22,933 nucleotides of DNA. Origin: a virus. The position numbers were made by a program, and so were the translations under genes. Where the stretch lies: positions 1 through 22,933 of IMG/VR virus record IMGVR_UViG_3300032182_000642. The stretch is one strand, 5' to 3'. Below are positions 7,745 to 13,518 of the stretch, one piece after another. Every line of letters starts with the position of its first letter. The stretch's first letter is position 1. The notes under the pieces are model-generated. The model saw only the letters and a program-made list of their open reading frames with translations, ran no database searches and was not told the origin of the DNA.

Positions 7745-8452
7745 GTGCCCGAAGAACAGCAAGCAACACAAGCTCCTGTGGAGCCTGTTGCTCCTCAACC
7801 TGTGGTTGAAAGCTCCGATCTGGCCGCCCAACTGGAAGCGTTGAAAGCAAAGAACGCGGAGCTAATTGCCGAACGCCGCAAGGACCGCGACAACCGCGAC
7901 TCCCTGCAGAAACAACTCGACGAGCTGAAGACCGCCCAAGAGTCCGCCGTCACCCAGAAACTGGCGGAGTCCGGCGAGTTCAAGACGCTCTGGGAACAAG
8001 CCCAAGACACCGTTGCCGACCTCAAGCAACAACTCGCAGAACGCGAATCCAAAATCTCCTCAATGGAGGCAAATTTCAGTCAAGAGCAACTGAAATCCTC
8101 CGCAATCGCCCAGCTCTCTACTGCTGGTGCATTGGCACCCGATCAGTTGTATCGTTTAGTGCAGGAGAATCTTCGTGCCAAAGATGGACAGCCTGTGGCT
8201 GTTGTTGGCGGCGTCGAAGTTCCAGTTGGCGAGTATATCGCCAACTTGAAAAACCCCGGCAGTGGCTACGAGCATCATTTTGCTGCAAGTAACCGCGCTG
8301 GGATGGGTGTCACAGGTAGTGCCCGTGCCACCGCCCTTCCCGGACAAACCAACCCTTGGTCACAAGAGGGCTGGAACGTCACTCAACAAATGATGATGCT
8401 GTCGGAAGATCCAGACCGCGCCCGTTTGTTGAAAGCCGAAGCCGGGAAGTAG
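7745..8452 (+). CDS. Capsid scaffolding protein (235 aa)
   Basis: The start is GTG at 7745; no strong ribosome binding site is present, so the exact start is less certain. The protein has a Pro/Gln/Glu-rich N-terminus, a long charged coiled coil (residues ~25-120, with LAAQLEALKAKNAELIAERR and a Gln/Glu/Lys-rich continuation), and a C-terminal part with YEHHFAASNRAGMG and NPWSQEGWNVTQQMMML. Length, coiled coil and position directly before the major capsid gene are typical of phage scaffolds, which line the procapsid and leave before or during packaging. A minor tail or stabilising protein is less likely. Confidence 0.85.
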   Translation: MPEEQQATQAPVEPVAPQPVVESSDLAAQLEALKAKNAELIAERRKDRDNRDSLQKQLDELKTAQESAVTQKLAESGEFKTLWEQAQDTVADLKQQLAERESKISSMEANFSQEQLKSSAIAQLSTAGALAPDQLYRLVQENLRAKDGQPVAVVGGVEVPVGEYIANLKNPGSGYEHHFAASNRAGMGVTGSARATALPGQTNPWSQEGWNVTQQMMMLSEDPDRARLLKAEAGK

Positions 8453-8464
8453 CCCCTGTGGGGC
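8452..8464 (+). promoter_or_regulatory. Leader hairpin between scaffold and capsid genes
   Basis: GCCCC (8452-8456) and GGGGC (8460-8464) form a perfect 5-bp stem with loop TGT, starting at the last base of the scaffold stop. No T-tract follows, so it is not a standard terminator. It lies 33 bases upstream of the capsid ATG. Confidence 0.45.
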
Positions 8465-8497
8465 AACCGCTAACCACGACTCCACCGGAGCTAACCA

Positions 8498-9607
8498 ATG
8501 GCCTTTAACGGCAACTACTCGGGAGGTACTTTCCTCTCCGATCTGGTCACCCGGCCAGAATTTCTTCAGTACACCTCTGAAGGCATCTTCGAGCAATCGA
8601 AGTGGGTTCAGAGCGGCATCATCCAGCGCAACGCTGCCCTCGACGCTCGTGCCGGCGGCACCCGCGTGCGCGTGCCTTTCTTCGATCCCATTGCCCCCAC
8701 TGAGACCCAAATTCTCAGCAACAGCACCTGGGGCGGTGGCGGCGGCTACCTCGTGCCCGCCAACGTGACTGCCGACGAGCAGATCATGACCCTGCTGCAC
8801 CGTGGCTTCGCCTACGCCGCAGACGACCTGAGCAAGCTGGGCTCCGGCGCAGATCCCCTGGCTCACGTCCGCGATCAGCTGACCGCAGCCATCAACAAGC
8901 TGAAGACCGGCACCCTGGCCGCTCAGCTGCTGGGTCTGTTCGGCGGCATCTCCGGCGCCGGCGTCCTCGGCCCCAACCAGAGCGACAAGTCGTTCGCTGG
9001 TGTTCCCGGTTCGGTGACCGAGAGCAACTATCTGAACGTTGCCAACGTGGTGGGCACGAAAGCACTGCTTGGTGAGCGCGGCGACGAGCTGGACAGCATC
9101 GCCATGCACTCCAACGTTGCTTACTACCTGCAACAGGTTGGGATGCTGACCTTCAGCACCTCTGCACTGGCTGCCTCCGGCGCCGTGACCTGGGGCGCAG
9201 GCGGCGTGGGCGTCCGTGCAACTGACGTTCCCTTCTTCGCCGGTCTGCGCGTCGTCATCGACGACCAACTGACCTACCTGACTGGCGGCACCTCCACCCA
9301 CGCGGTGAAGTACCCCGTCTATCTGTTCAAGTCGGGCGTTGTGTCCGAGGGCGTGCAGCAGGACCTGCGTCTGGCTGCCGACCGCAACATCCTGTCCATG
9401 CAGGACGTGATGGCTGTGGACTACCACTACGGCTACCACATCACCGGCACCAAGTGGGCCGCTGCTGGCGACAACCCGACCAACGCTGCCACCACTGGCA
9501 ACCTGGCCGACACCGCCTCCTGGAACCTCGTGTTCAGCACCACCAAGATGGTCCCCGTGGCCCGCTTGCTGGTCAACACCCCCTTCGACACCACTGCTTA
9601 CGCCTGA
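8498..9607 (+). CDS. Major capsid protein (369 aa, HK97-fold expected)
   Basis: The ATG at 8498 is preceded by GGAG (8487-8490) at 7-base spacing. The product is a single soluble chain with an N-terminal LSDLVTRPEFLQYTSEGIFEQ segment, a central DPIAP...ILSNSTWGGGG region, and LLHRGFAYAADDLSKLGSG followed by a helix, matching in general layout coat proteins of the HK97-fold group that use a separate scaffold. Its codons are very uniform (CTG, GGC, AAG, GCC), as expected for the most abundant virion protein. A strong terminator follows the stop. The order scaffold, capsid, connector is classic. No long N-terminal delta domain is present, which fits the separate scaffold gene. Confidence 0.88.
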   Translation: MAFNGNYSGGTFLSDLVTRPEFLQYTSEGIFEQSKWVQSGIIQRNAALDARAGGTRVRVPFFDPIAPTETQILSNSTWGGGGGYLVPANVTADEQIMTLLHRGFAYAADDLSKLGSGADPLAHVRDQLTAAINKLKTGTLAAQLLGLFGGISGAGVLGPNQSDKSFAGVPGSVTESNYLNVANVVGTKALLGERGDELDSIAMHSNVAYYLQQVGMLTFSTSALAASGAVTWGAGGVGVRATDVPFFAGLRVVIDDQLTYLTGGTSTHAVKYPVYLFKSGVVSEGVQQDLRLAADRNILSMQDVMAVDYHYGYHITGTKWAAAGDNPTNAATTGNLADTASWNLVFSTTKMVPVARLLVNTPFDTTAYA

Positions 9608-9624
9608 TCTTCAGGTCAAGCAGA

Positions 9625-9650
9625 AGGCCCCCAACCGGGGGCCTTTTTTA
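9625..9650 (+). terminator. Rho-independent terminator after the capsid gene
   Basis: AGGCCCCC (9625-9632), loop AACC, GGGGGCCT (9637-9644), followed by a run of six T (9644-9649). The stem is perfect. It lies 18 bases after the capsid stop and also faces the 3' end of the minus-strand gene, where no comparable T-run exists. Confidence 0.92.
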
Positions 9651-9653
9651 TTG

Positions 9654-9938
9654 TCAACCTTCAAGTCCGAGTCGAATCTTTTCCTGCACTTCAAACACCA
9701 CAGGAGTATTCATGGTGCTCTTATACGACTGCAGAATCAGCTGATTCAACACGTCATAGCTGACCTGAAGTTTCTCCCCAATTTGCTGGAGATCAAGGCC
9801 ATCTTCTTCCCGAAGACGACGCACTTCAAGCGCCACGTCCTCAAGTTTGCGAACAGCTTTACCAGGCATAGCCGGATTGGCTTTAGGTGCTGCAGGCTTT
9901 ACGCTGATTTCAGCGTCGAGGGATTTGCGAGCGGGCAT
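9654..9938 (-). CDS. Small putative helix-turn-helix protein on the opposite strand (94 aa)
   Basis: This is the only convincing minus-strand gene. The start ATG (complement of 9936-9938) overlaps the ATG of the divergent gene at 9937 within CATG. The stop is 4 bases from the capsid terminator. The first 30 residues are basic and Pro/Ala-rich and look disordered. Residues ~35-75 contain ALEVRRLREEDGLDLQQIGE followed by KLQVSYDVLNQLILQSYK, a good match to a helix-turn-helix (x-x-L-x-x-I-G-x-x-L-x-V-S). It could bind DNA and act as a regulator, or be a small morphogenesis factor. The family is not recognised. Balanced amino-acid composition and the precise fit between terminator and next gene argue against a chance frame. 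Confidence 0.65.
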   Translation of the reverse strand: MPARKSLDAEISVKPAAPKANPAMPGKAVRKLEDVALEVRRLREEDGLDLQQIGEKLQVSYDVLNQLILQSYKSTMNTPVVFEVQEKIRLGLEG

Positions 9939-10131
9939 GAAACTGGTACGTCTCTACGTGTTACAGAATAATCGCCGCTGGCATGAAGACATTCCTTACG
10001 GCGACCACCTAGAACGTACCGCCGAACTAGAGATGGATGGGGCGACTATTTACCACGCCTCAATGGTGCAGGCCCAGCTGCAATCAACTAAGCGGCGCAG
10101 GCGGGCTACACTCAAACAAAGAGGATATTGA
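9937..10131 (+). CDS. Small hypothetical basic protein (64 aa)
   Basis: The frame is open further upstream, but the ATG at 9937 gives MKLVRLYVLQNNRRWHEDIP and avoids running through the minus-strand gene. GAGCGGG at 9929-9935 may serve as a weak ribosome binding site. The C-terminus is very basic (STKRRRRATLKQRGY). The family is not recognised. The middle (GDHLERTAELEMDGATIYHA) has no clear motif. Its TGA ends 2 bases before the connector GTG. It is probably a small head-tail region protein. The start is the least certain part of this call. Confidence 0.55.
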   Translation: MKLVRLYVLQNNRRWHEDIPYGDHLERTAELEMDGATIYHASMVQAQLQSTKRRRRATLKQRGY

Positions 10132-10133
10132 CT

Positions 10134-10664
10134 GTGGCCGCGACTATTGATGCCACTCTGAAGGGCGCGTCGGCCAACAGCTACGTCACGCTGGCTGAGA
10201 CCAACACGTACTTCGAAACCGTCCCCGACTCCAGCACCTGGGACGACAAGACTGACGACCAGAAAAACCGCGCCATCATCTCCGCCACCCGCTGGATCGA
10301 CGCGCTGAGCTTCTACGGCGACCGCTGCACGGAAACCCAAGCCCTCAAGTGGCCCCGCGAGGACTACAAAGTTGACGGCATCGCCCTCGCCTGCACCCTG
10401 ATTCCCGAGGCCATCAAAGTCGCCACCTATGAGCTGGCACGTGCCTTCGCCAATGACACCGACGCCATCACCGGCAGCACTGGCACCACTGGTCTGTATG
10501 ACGAGGTTGAGCTTGGCGAGCTGAAGGTCAAGTACAAGGACAGCTCGATGACTCCGGGCATGGTCAACAACATCTTCGACCTTTACCCCTGGCTCCAGAC
10601 CTACTTAGGCCCGTACTGCATGGGCGGTGCCACCAACTACGCCGTCCGTTTATTCAGAGGGTGA
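10134..10664 (+). CDS. Head-tail connector / adaptor (DnaT-like family, 176 aa)
   Basis: I chose GTG at 10134, nine bases after GAGG (10121-10124), over TTG at 10128, which lies too close to it. The pattern ANSYVTLAETNTYFETV, then W...DDQKNRAIISATRWIDALSF, then GDRC..TQALKWPRED and a late IPEAIKVATYELARAF matches a family of phage head-tail adaptors often annotated as putative DnaT-like ssDNA-binding protein. In phages it is thought to be the ring attached to the portal (HK97 gp6 type), not a replication protein. Position right after capsid and before stopper genes supports this. Confidence 0.78.
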   Translation: MAATIDATLKGASANSYVTLAETNTYFETVPDSSTWDDKTDDQKNRAIISATRWIDALSFYGDRCTETQALKWPREDYKVDGIALACTLIPEAIKVATYELARAFANDTDAITGSTGTTGLYDEVELGELKVKYKDSSMTPGMVNNIFDLYPWLQTYLGPYCMGGATNYAVRLFRG

Positions 10665-10665
10665 A

Positions 10666-11043
10666 ATGAGTCTTGTCGATTCTTCCTTTGCCGGACTTCC
10701 CGCACCCCTTCTGCAGCAGTGGGGGCAAGACGTCACCTACCTAAAAGCCGACACATCGCCCACATACAACGCCACAACTGGCGAAGTCTCTGGAGTCGAT
10801 ACCAGCATCACTGTTCGTGCCCTTATCTTCCAAGCCAACCCTGAGGAGTTCGAGTCGTTTTACCAAACAAACGACTTAAAAGCGATTATCGGTAACGCCG
10901 AACTGGGTCAGTATGTCCCAAGCGTCCGCGACCGCATCCAGTACACCGAAAACAGCGTCACCAAGACGGGCCGCGTTATTAACTGCAAAACAATTCGCGG
11001 CGAAAACCCAGTCCTGCACACCATCCTTCTGAGGCCCCAATAA
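10666..11043 (+). CDS. Head-tail joining / stopper protein (125 aa)
   Basis: The ATG at 10666 follows the connector TGA by one base and has GAGGGTG upstream (10657-10663). The open frame extends to 10627, but that would overlap the connector for no reason. The product is beta-rich (DVTYLKADTSPTYNATTGEV, TVRALIFQANPEEFESFY, ITVR, GRVINCKTIRGENPVLHTIL). Size and position suggest the stopper ring (HK97 gp7 / lambda gpFII functional class) that closes the head and binds the tail. Sequence similarity to those proteins is not obvious by eye, so the role rests mainly on gene order. Stop overlaps the next ATG (TAATG). Confidence 0.65.
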   Translation: MSLVDSSFAGLPAPLLQQWGQDVTYLKADTSPTYNATTGEVSGVDTSITVRALIFQANPEEFESFYQTNDLKAIIGNAELGQYVPSVRDRIQYTENSVTKTGRVINCKTIRGENPVLHTILLRPQ

Positions 11044-11564
11044 TGGCCCGCGACATAAAATTCCTCGTAAAAGATATAAAAGCAGCCACCGTTGAGGCTG
11101 CACAGGAAGCGTGCGTAAGCATAATGAACGGCCTTGCCGAAGCGGGTCCCGGCTACTCCGGTGAGTTTTCCTCCGCCTGGTACGCAATACCCCGGAGCGG
11201 CAGTCCCGGAGGCCCACGAAGCTCAGGACGCATATACCGCTACGATAAACGAAACGTACCCAAAACCCGCTTTACTGCTGGGACGCTCTACCAAATAGTC
11301 AACGGCGCAGATCACGCTGCGGAGGCAATGGACTTAGTTGAGGGCCGCTTTGAAAGACAGGAAGAGGATCCAATTAAAGATCCAGTAAACACCGGACGTA
11401 GGTATGGACAACGTCGGGGTCAAGTGAGCAGTGGCGAAGGCTTAGCCATAAGCACCGCACCTTTGGACTGGTGGACTAACTACAACTTGGCGGGTAATCT
11501 CAGTAAGGACCTCGCCCGTGGGGTTCAACTAGGTTTCGGACGCGCCAGAGGCTTTGGCTCATGA
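11043..11564 (+). CDS. Tail completion protein (HK97 gp10-like, 173 aa)
   Basis: The ATG at 11043 overlaps the preceding TAA. The pattern MARDIKFLVKDIKAATVEAA at the N-terminus, GYSGEFSSAWYA with a basic, Gly-rich middle, and LYQIVNGADHAAEAMDLVEG matches the layout of HK97 gp10-like / lambda gpZ-like proteins: an N-terminal helix, the S-G-x-x-x-x-S-W region and an [IV]-N-x-A-x-x-A motif. These proteins help finish the tail end that binds the head. Codons are more A/T-ended than in the capsid gene. The ATGA overlap with the next gene supports coupling. Confidence 0.68.
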   Translation: MARDIKFLVKDIKAATVEAAQEACVSIMNGLAEAGPGYSGEFSSAWYAIPRSGSPGGPRSSGRIYRYDKRNVPKTRFTAGTLYQIVNGADHAAEAMDLVEGRFERQEEDPIKDPVNTGRRYGQRRGQVSSGEGLAISTAPLDWWTNYNLAGNLSKDLARGVQLGFGRARGFGS

Positions 11565-12028
11565 ACTACCAAAGCATCCGCGCCGCACTTGAAGCACGCC
11601 TCCTCACCGCTTACAACGATCTAAGCCCTGCTGTCCCGGTCTACTTCGACAACGTTTTCAACGACGACTCTGACAGCGCAGACGAGTTTGTCCACATCAA
11701 CATCCAATTCGGCGTCACTACCGAATCTACGCTGACCACCAGCCACGATCTTGTTCGTGGCACTATTGTCATTCGTACTTACACACCAAAAGGGAGAGGT
11801 CCCGCCCGCAATCAAACACTTGTAGACACAGCGTTTACTACACTAAACACTATCAATAACACCGCTAAAGCAGACAGCGGCGTCTACATGCGCCTAGGTT
11901 CTATCTCGGGTCCCACCTTTAGCCCGAATATGACTGAGCAGGATGCCGGTCAACAGTCCCGCCGAGCTTTTACGCCGTTTTTCATCTCCCGTATCGAGGC
12001 CGGATTCCAGGCGCAGGTTGTTTCTTAA
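11561..12028 (+). CDS. Tail terminator protein (DUF4128 / gpU-like, 155 aa)
   Basis: The ATG at 11561 overlaps the previous TGA (ATGA). The product begins MNYQSIRAALEARLLTAYND, then VPVYFDNVFN, then a beta-hairpin-rich core (FVHINIQFGVTT, LVRGTIVIRTYTPKGRG) and a late helix (QTLVDTAFTTLNTIN). This is the usual order in DUF4128-type phage proteins, related in role to lambda gpU. They form a hexameric ring that stops tube growth at the correct length and joins the head. The position directly before the tube gene agrees. Confidence 0.78.
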   Translation: MNYQSIRAALEARLLTAYNDLSPAVPVYFDNVFNDDSDSADEFVHINIQFGVTTESTLTTSHDLVRGTIVIRTYTPKGRGPARNQTLVDTAFTTLNTINNTAKADSGVYMRLGSISGPTFSPNMTEQDAGQQSRRAFTPFFISRIEAGFQAQVVS

Positions 12029-12059
12029 CAGGAACCAATACGGCTAACCTGTACTAAGC

Positions 12060-12072
12060 CGGGCAGTGCCCG
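12060..12072 (+). promoter_or_regulatory. Leader hairpin upstream of the tail tube gene
   Basis: CGGGC (12060-12064), loop AGT, GCCCG (12068-12072): a perfect 5-bp stem 27 bases before the tube ATG. No strong T-run follows. It has the same size as the hairpin before the capsid gene. Confidence 0.45.
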
Positions 12073-12099
12073 CGTTTCTGTCCATCCATAGGTACTACC

Positions 12100-12846
12100 A
12101 TGGCCACCGTCCTTTCGGGCACCTCCGGCGCCCTGTACTACTCCCCTGCTGGCACCTCGGTCACGACTCTGACCGCTAGTGCATTCCCCACCTCTGGCAG
12201 CGACATCACTGTCGGCACCTACCTGGGTTTTAAGGTCAACGATCCTGTGACACTGACCTACCCAGCTGGTGCAACCACCACGGGCGCTATTGCCGCCGGT
12301 GATTACTTCGTGCTGACCTATGACGCCGCAACCGGTGTGATGACGGTCAGCTCCACTGCTGGGGGCGCTGCTGAAACCGCAAGTGCTGCACCTACAGGTT
12401 TTGGCTCCGATTTTGCCAGCATTGTCTACACCGCACCTGCGGCTGTCGGATCTGTACGGGACTGGAGCTTTGAGATCACTCGCTCGGAAATCGACGTTAC
12501 AACCATCGGTCAAGCTGTTGGGCAGTATGCACCGTTCCGTACCTATATCACCGGCTTCGCTGACGGCTCCGGTTCCGCCACGGTGTACACCACTGATGAC
12601 GACACCAACCTGTCCAGCCGGATGATTGAGGACGTGCTCCAAGCCAACCAGGCTGGTGCAACGATGAAGCTCTACATCGACCGCATCAGCAGCGGCGGTT
12701 CCGTCGATGACACTCTTAGCCGCTCCATCACTGTCCCCGTGATCGTGACTTCGGCCAGCCTGAACGTGAACCCTGATGACGGCCAAAGCGTCTCCATCAA
12801 CTTCCGTCCCAGCGAGGCTCCCAGCTTCGACCTCGCCAAGTCCTGA
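12100..12846 (+). CDS. Major tail tube protein (248 aa)
   Basis: The ATG at 12100 follows a 71-base leader. The N-terminal ~120 residues are an Ala/Thr/Gly-rich beta domain (an Ig-like or decoration-type part). The C-terminal half, VRDWSFEITRSEIDVTTIGQ, then FRTYITGFADGSGSATVYTT and a SASLNVNPDDGQSVSINFRP end, is the tube-forming fold (VRDW-x-x-x-x-R-x-x-x-D-V-T motif seen in siphovirus tubes). It should stack as hexamer rings around the tape measure. Uniform codon use and a private terminator fit high expression. A long reverse-strand open frame over this gene is a shadow of that codon bias. Confidence 0.85.
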   Translation: MATVLSGTSGALYYSPAGTSVTTLTASAFPTSGSDITVGTYLGFKVNDPVTLTYPAGATTTGAIAAGDYFVLTYDAATGVMTVSSTAGGAAETASAAPTGFGSDFASIVYTAPAAVGSVRDWSFEITRSEIDVTTIGQAVGQYAPFRTYITGFADGSGSATVYTTDDDTNLSSRMIEDVLQANQAGATMKLYIDRISSGGSVDDTLSRSITVPVIVTSASLNVNPDDGQSVSINFRPSEAPSFDLAKS

Positions 12847-12870
12847 TACTTTTAACAAAAGCATCGTTAG

Positions 12871-12896
12871 CCCCGGCCTCACCGCCGGGGTTTTTT
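12871..12896 (+). terminator. Rho-independent terminator after the tube gene
   Basis: CCCCGGC (12871-12877), loop CTCACC, GCCGGGG (12884-12890), then six T (12891-12896). It lies 24 bases after the tube stop codon. Confidence 0.92.
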
Positions 12897-12940
12897 AATG
12901 CTTCTAGTCCGCTACATTAGAACCAAACCCCACATGGTTT

Positions 12941-13282
12941 ATGCCTTCCTCACTTCGAGCTATTGACCGCCTGCGTAAGGCGGCAAACCTGGAACCTGCA
13001 AAGAAAGTCGTCACCTTGTCCGACGGCACCGACTTCGAGATGTGGGTCACGCCACTGACTGCCGCTGAGCGTGAACGCGCTCAACGCCAAGCCAAATCTG
13101 ACGACGCCAACGCCTTTGCTCTTCAGTTACTGCTGGCAAAGGCCTTAGACGAAAACGGCACCAAACTCTTCAGCGCTGGCGAAATCGACGTTCTCAAAAA
13201 CGAAGTCAAGGACAAGGATCTCCAAGCATTGATGCTTGCGGTTCTTACCGATGACGCCGAGCCCATTGACCCAAAAGCCTGA
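12941..13282 (+). CDS. Tail assembly chaperone, short form (gpG-like, 113 aa)
   Basis: The ATG at 12941 begins MPSSLRAIDRLRKAANLEPA. The protein is helical and charged, with a TDFEMWVTPLTAAERERAQR segment typical of the G-type chaperones that precede tape-measure genes. It ends at TGA 13280-13282, just after the slippery heptamer. G-type proteins bind the tape measure and help polymerise the tube; they are not usually part of the finished virion. No strong Shine-Dalgarno is visible. The gene lies between two terminators, with its frameshifted extension. Confidence 0.82.
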   Translation: MPSSLRAIDRLRKAANLEPAKKVVTLSDGTDFEMWVTPLTAAERERAQRQAKSDDANAFALQLLLAKALDENGTKLFSAGEIDVLKNEVKDKDLQALMLAVLTDDAEPIDPKA

Positions 13283-13467
13283 GCGCGGAACTCCGCAAGG
13301 ACAGCTGGCTCATGCTCCAGTTTGGCGTTGCCAAGGAGCTGGGCCTAACCCTTAGCGAAGTACGCAACCGGATGACCGCCGAAGAACTTATCGGCTGGAG
13401 CGCCTACTTCCAGATCCTCAACGAGGACCAGCAGAAGGAGATCGACAAGGCCAAACGCCGCCGCTAA
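12941..13467 (+). CDS. Tail assembly chaperone, long form by -1 frameshift (gpGT-like, ~175 aa)
   Basis: A -1 slip on CCCAAAA (13270-13276) joins the short form to the overlapping frame that ends at TAA 13465-13467. The fused product has 112 residues from the first frame plus about 63 from the second. The second part reads SLSAELRKDSWLMLQFGVAK, then ELGLTLSEVRNRMTAEELIG, then WSAYFQILNEDQQKEIDKAK. Its L-x-L-x-E-x-x-x-R-M-T-x-x-E-[LI]-x-G-W pattern is the usual second half (T domain) of such chaperones. No start codon with a ribosome binding site explains this frame alone. As in lambda, the long form should be the minor product and recruit the tube subunit. Confidence 0.82.
13270..13296 (+). 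promoter_or_regulatory. Programmed -1 ribosomal frameshift site
   Basis: The heptamer C-CCA-AAA (13270-13276) is in the zero frame as X-XXY-YYZ, three bases before the TGA at 13280. A small hairpin GCGG-AACT-CCGC (13285-13296) starts 8 bases downstream, a typical spacer for a stimulatory structure. GAGC (13281-13284) and GCTC (13308-13311) may extend it. Confidence 0.8.
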
Positions 13468-13482
13468 CCCCGGCGGCTTTTT
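13457..13482 (+). terminator. Rho-independent terminator overlapping the end of the GT frame
   Basis: GCCGCCG (13457-13463), loop CTAACCC, CGGCGGC (13471-13477), then five T (13478-13482). The stop codon TAA (13465-13467) lies in the loop. Confidence 0.82.
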
Positions 13483-13485
13483 ACT

Positions 13486-13504
13486 GCGTAGACTGGTTCT
13501 ACGC
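13486..13504 (+). promoter_or_regulatory. Leader hairpin upstream of the tape-measure gene
   Basis: GCGTAGA (13486-13492), loop CTGGT, TCTACGC (13498-13504): a perfect 7-bp inverted repeat directly before the TAGGAA ribosome binding site (13505-13510). It could be an operator, RNA stabiliser or translation control element. Confidence 0.5.
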
Positions 13505-13518
13505 TAGGAAATTGGTCG

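Noticed and set aside
8360-9439. Long minus-strand open frame (359 codons) opposite the capsid gene
   Set aside because: It mirrors the strong codon bias of the capsid gene, has a low-complexity His/Val/Gly/Ala composition, no plausible domain, and runs across the scaffold-capsid gap.
9651-9936. Plus-strand frames through the minus-strand gene, including an upstream extension of the 64-aa gene
   Set aside because: Their translations look unordered, and they compete with a minus-strand frame that has a clear helix-turn-helix pattern; the ATG at 9937 is a sufficient start.
12025-12882. Minus-strand open frame (285 codons) opposite the tail tube gene
   Set aside because: It is a shadow of the tube gene, covers the leader and reaches into the terminator, and its translation is Gly/Arg/Cys-rich without recognisable motifs.
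12897-12940. Possible promoter between the tube terminator and the chaperone gene (TACATT near 12913)
   Set aside because: The -10-like hexamer has no matching -35 box; the upstream position falls in the terminator T-run. Not strong enough to annotate.
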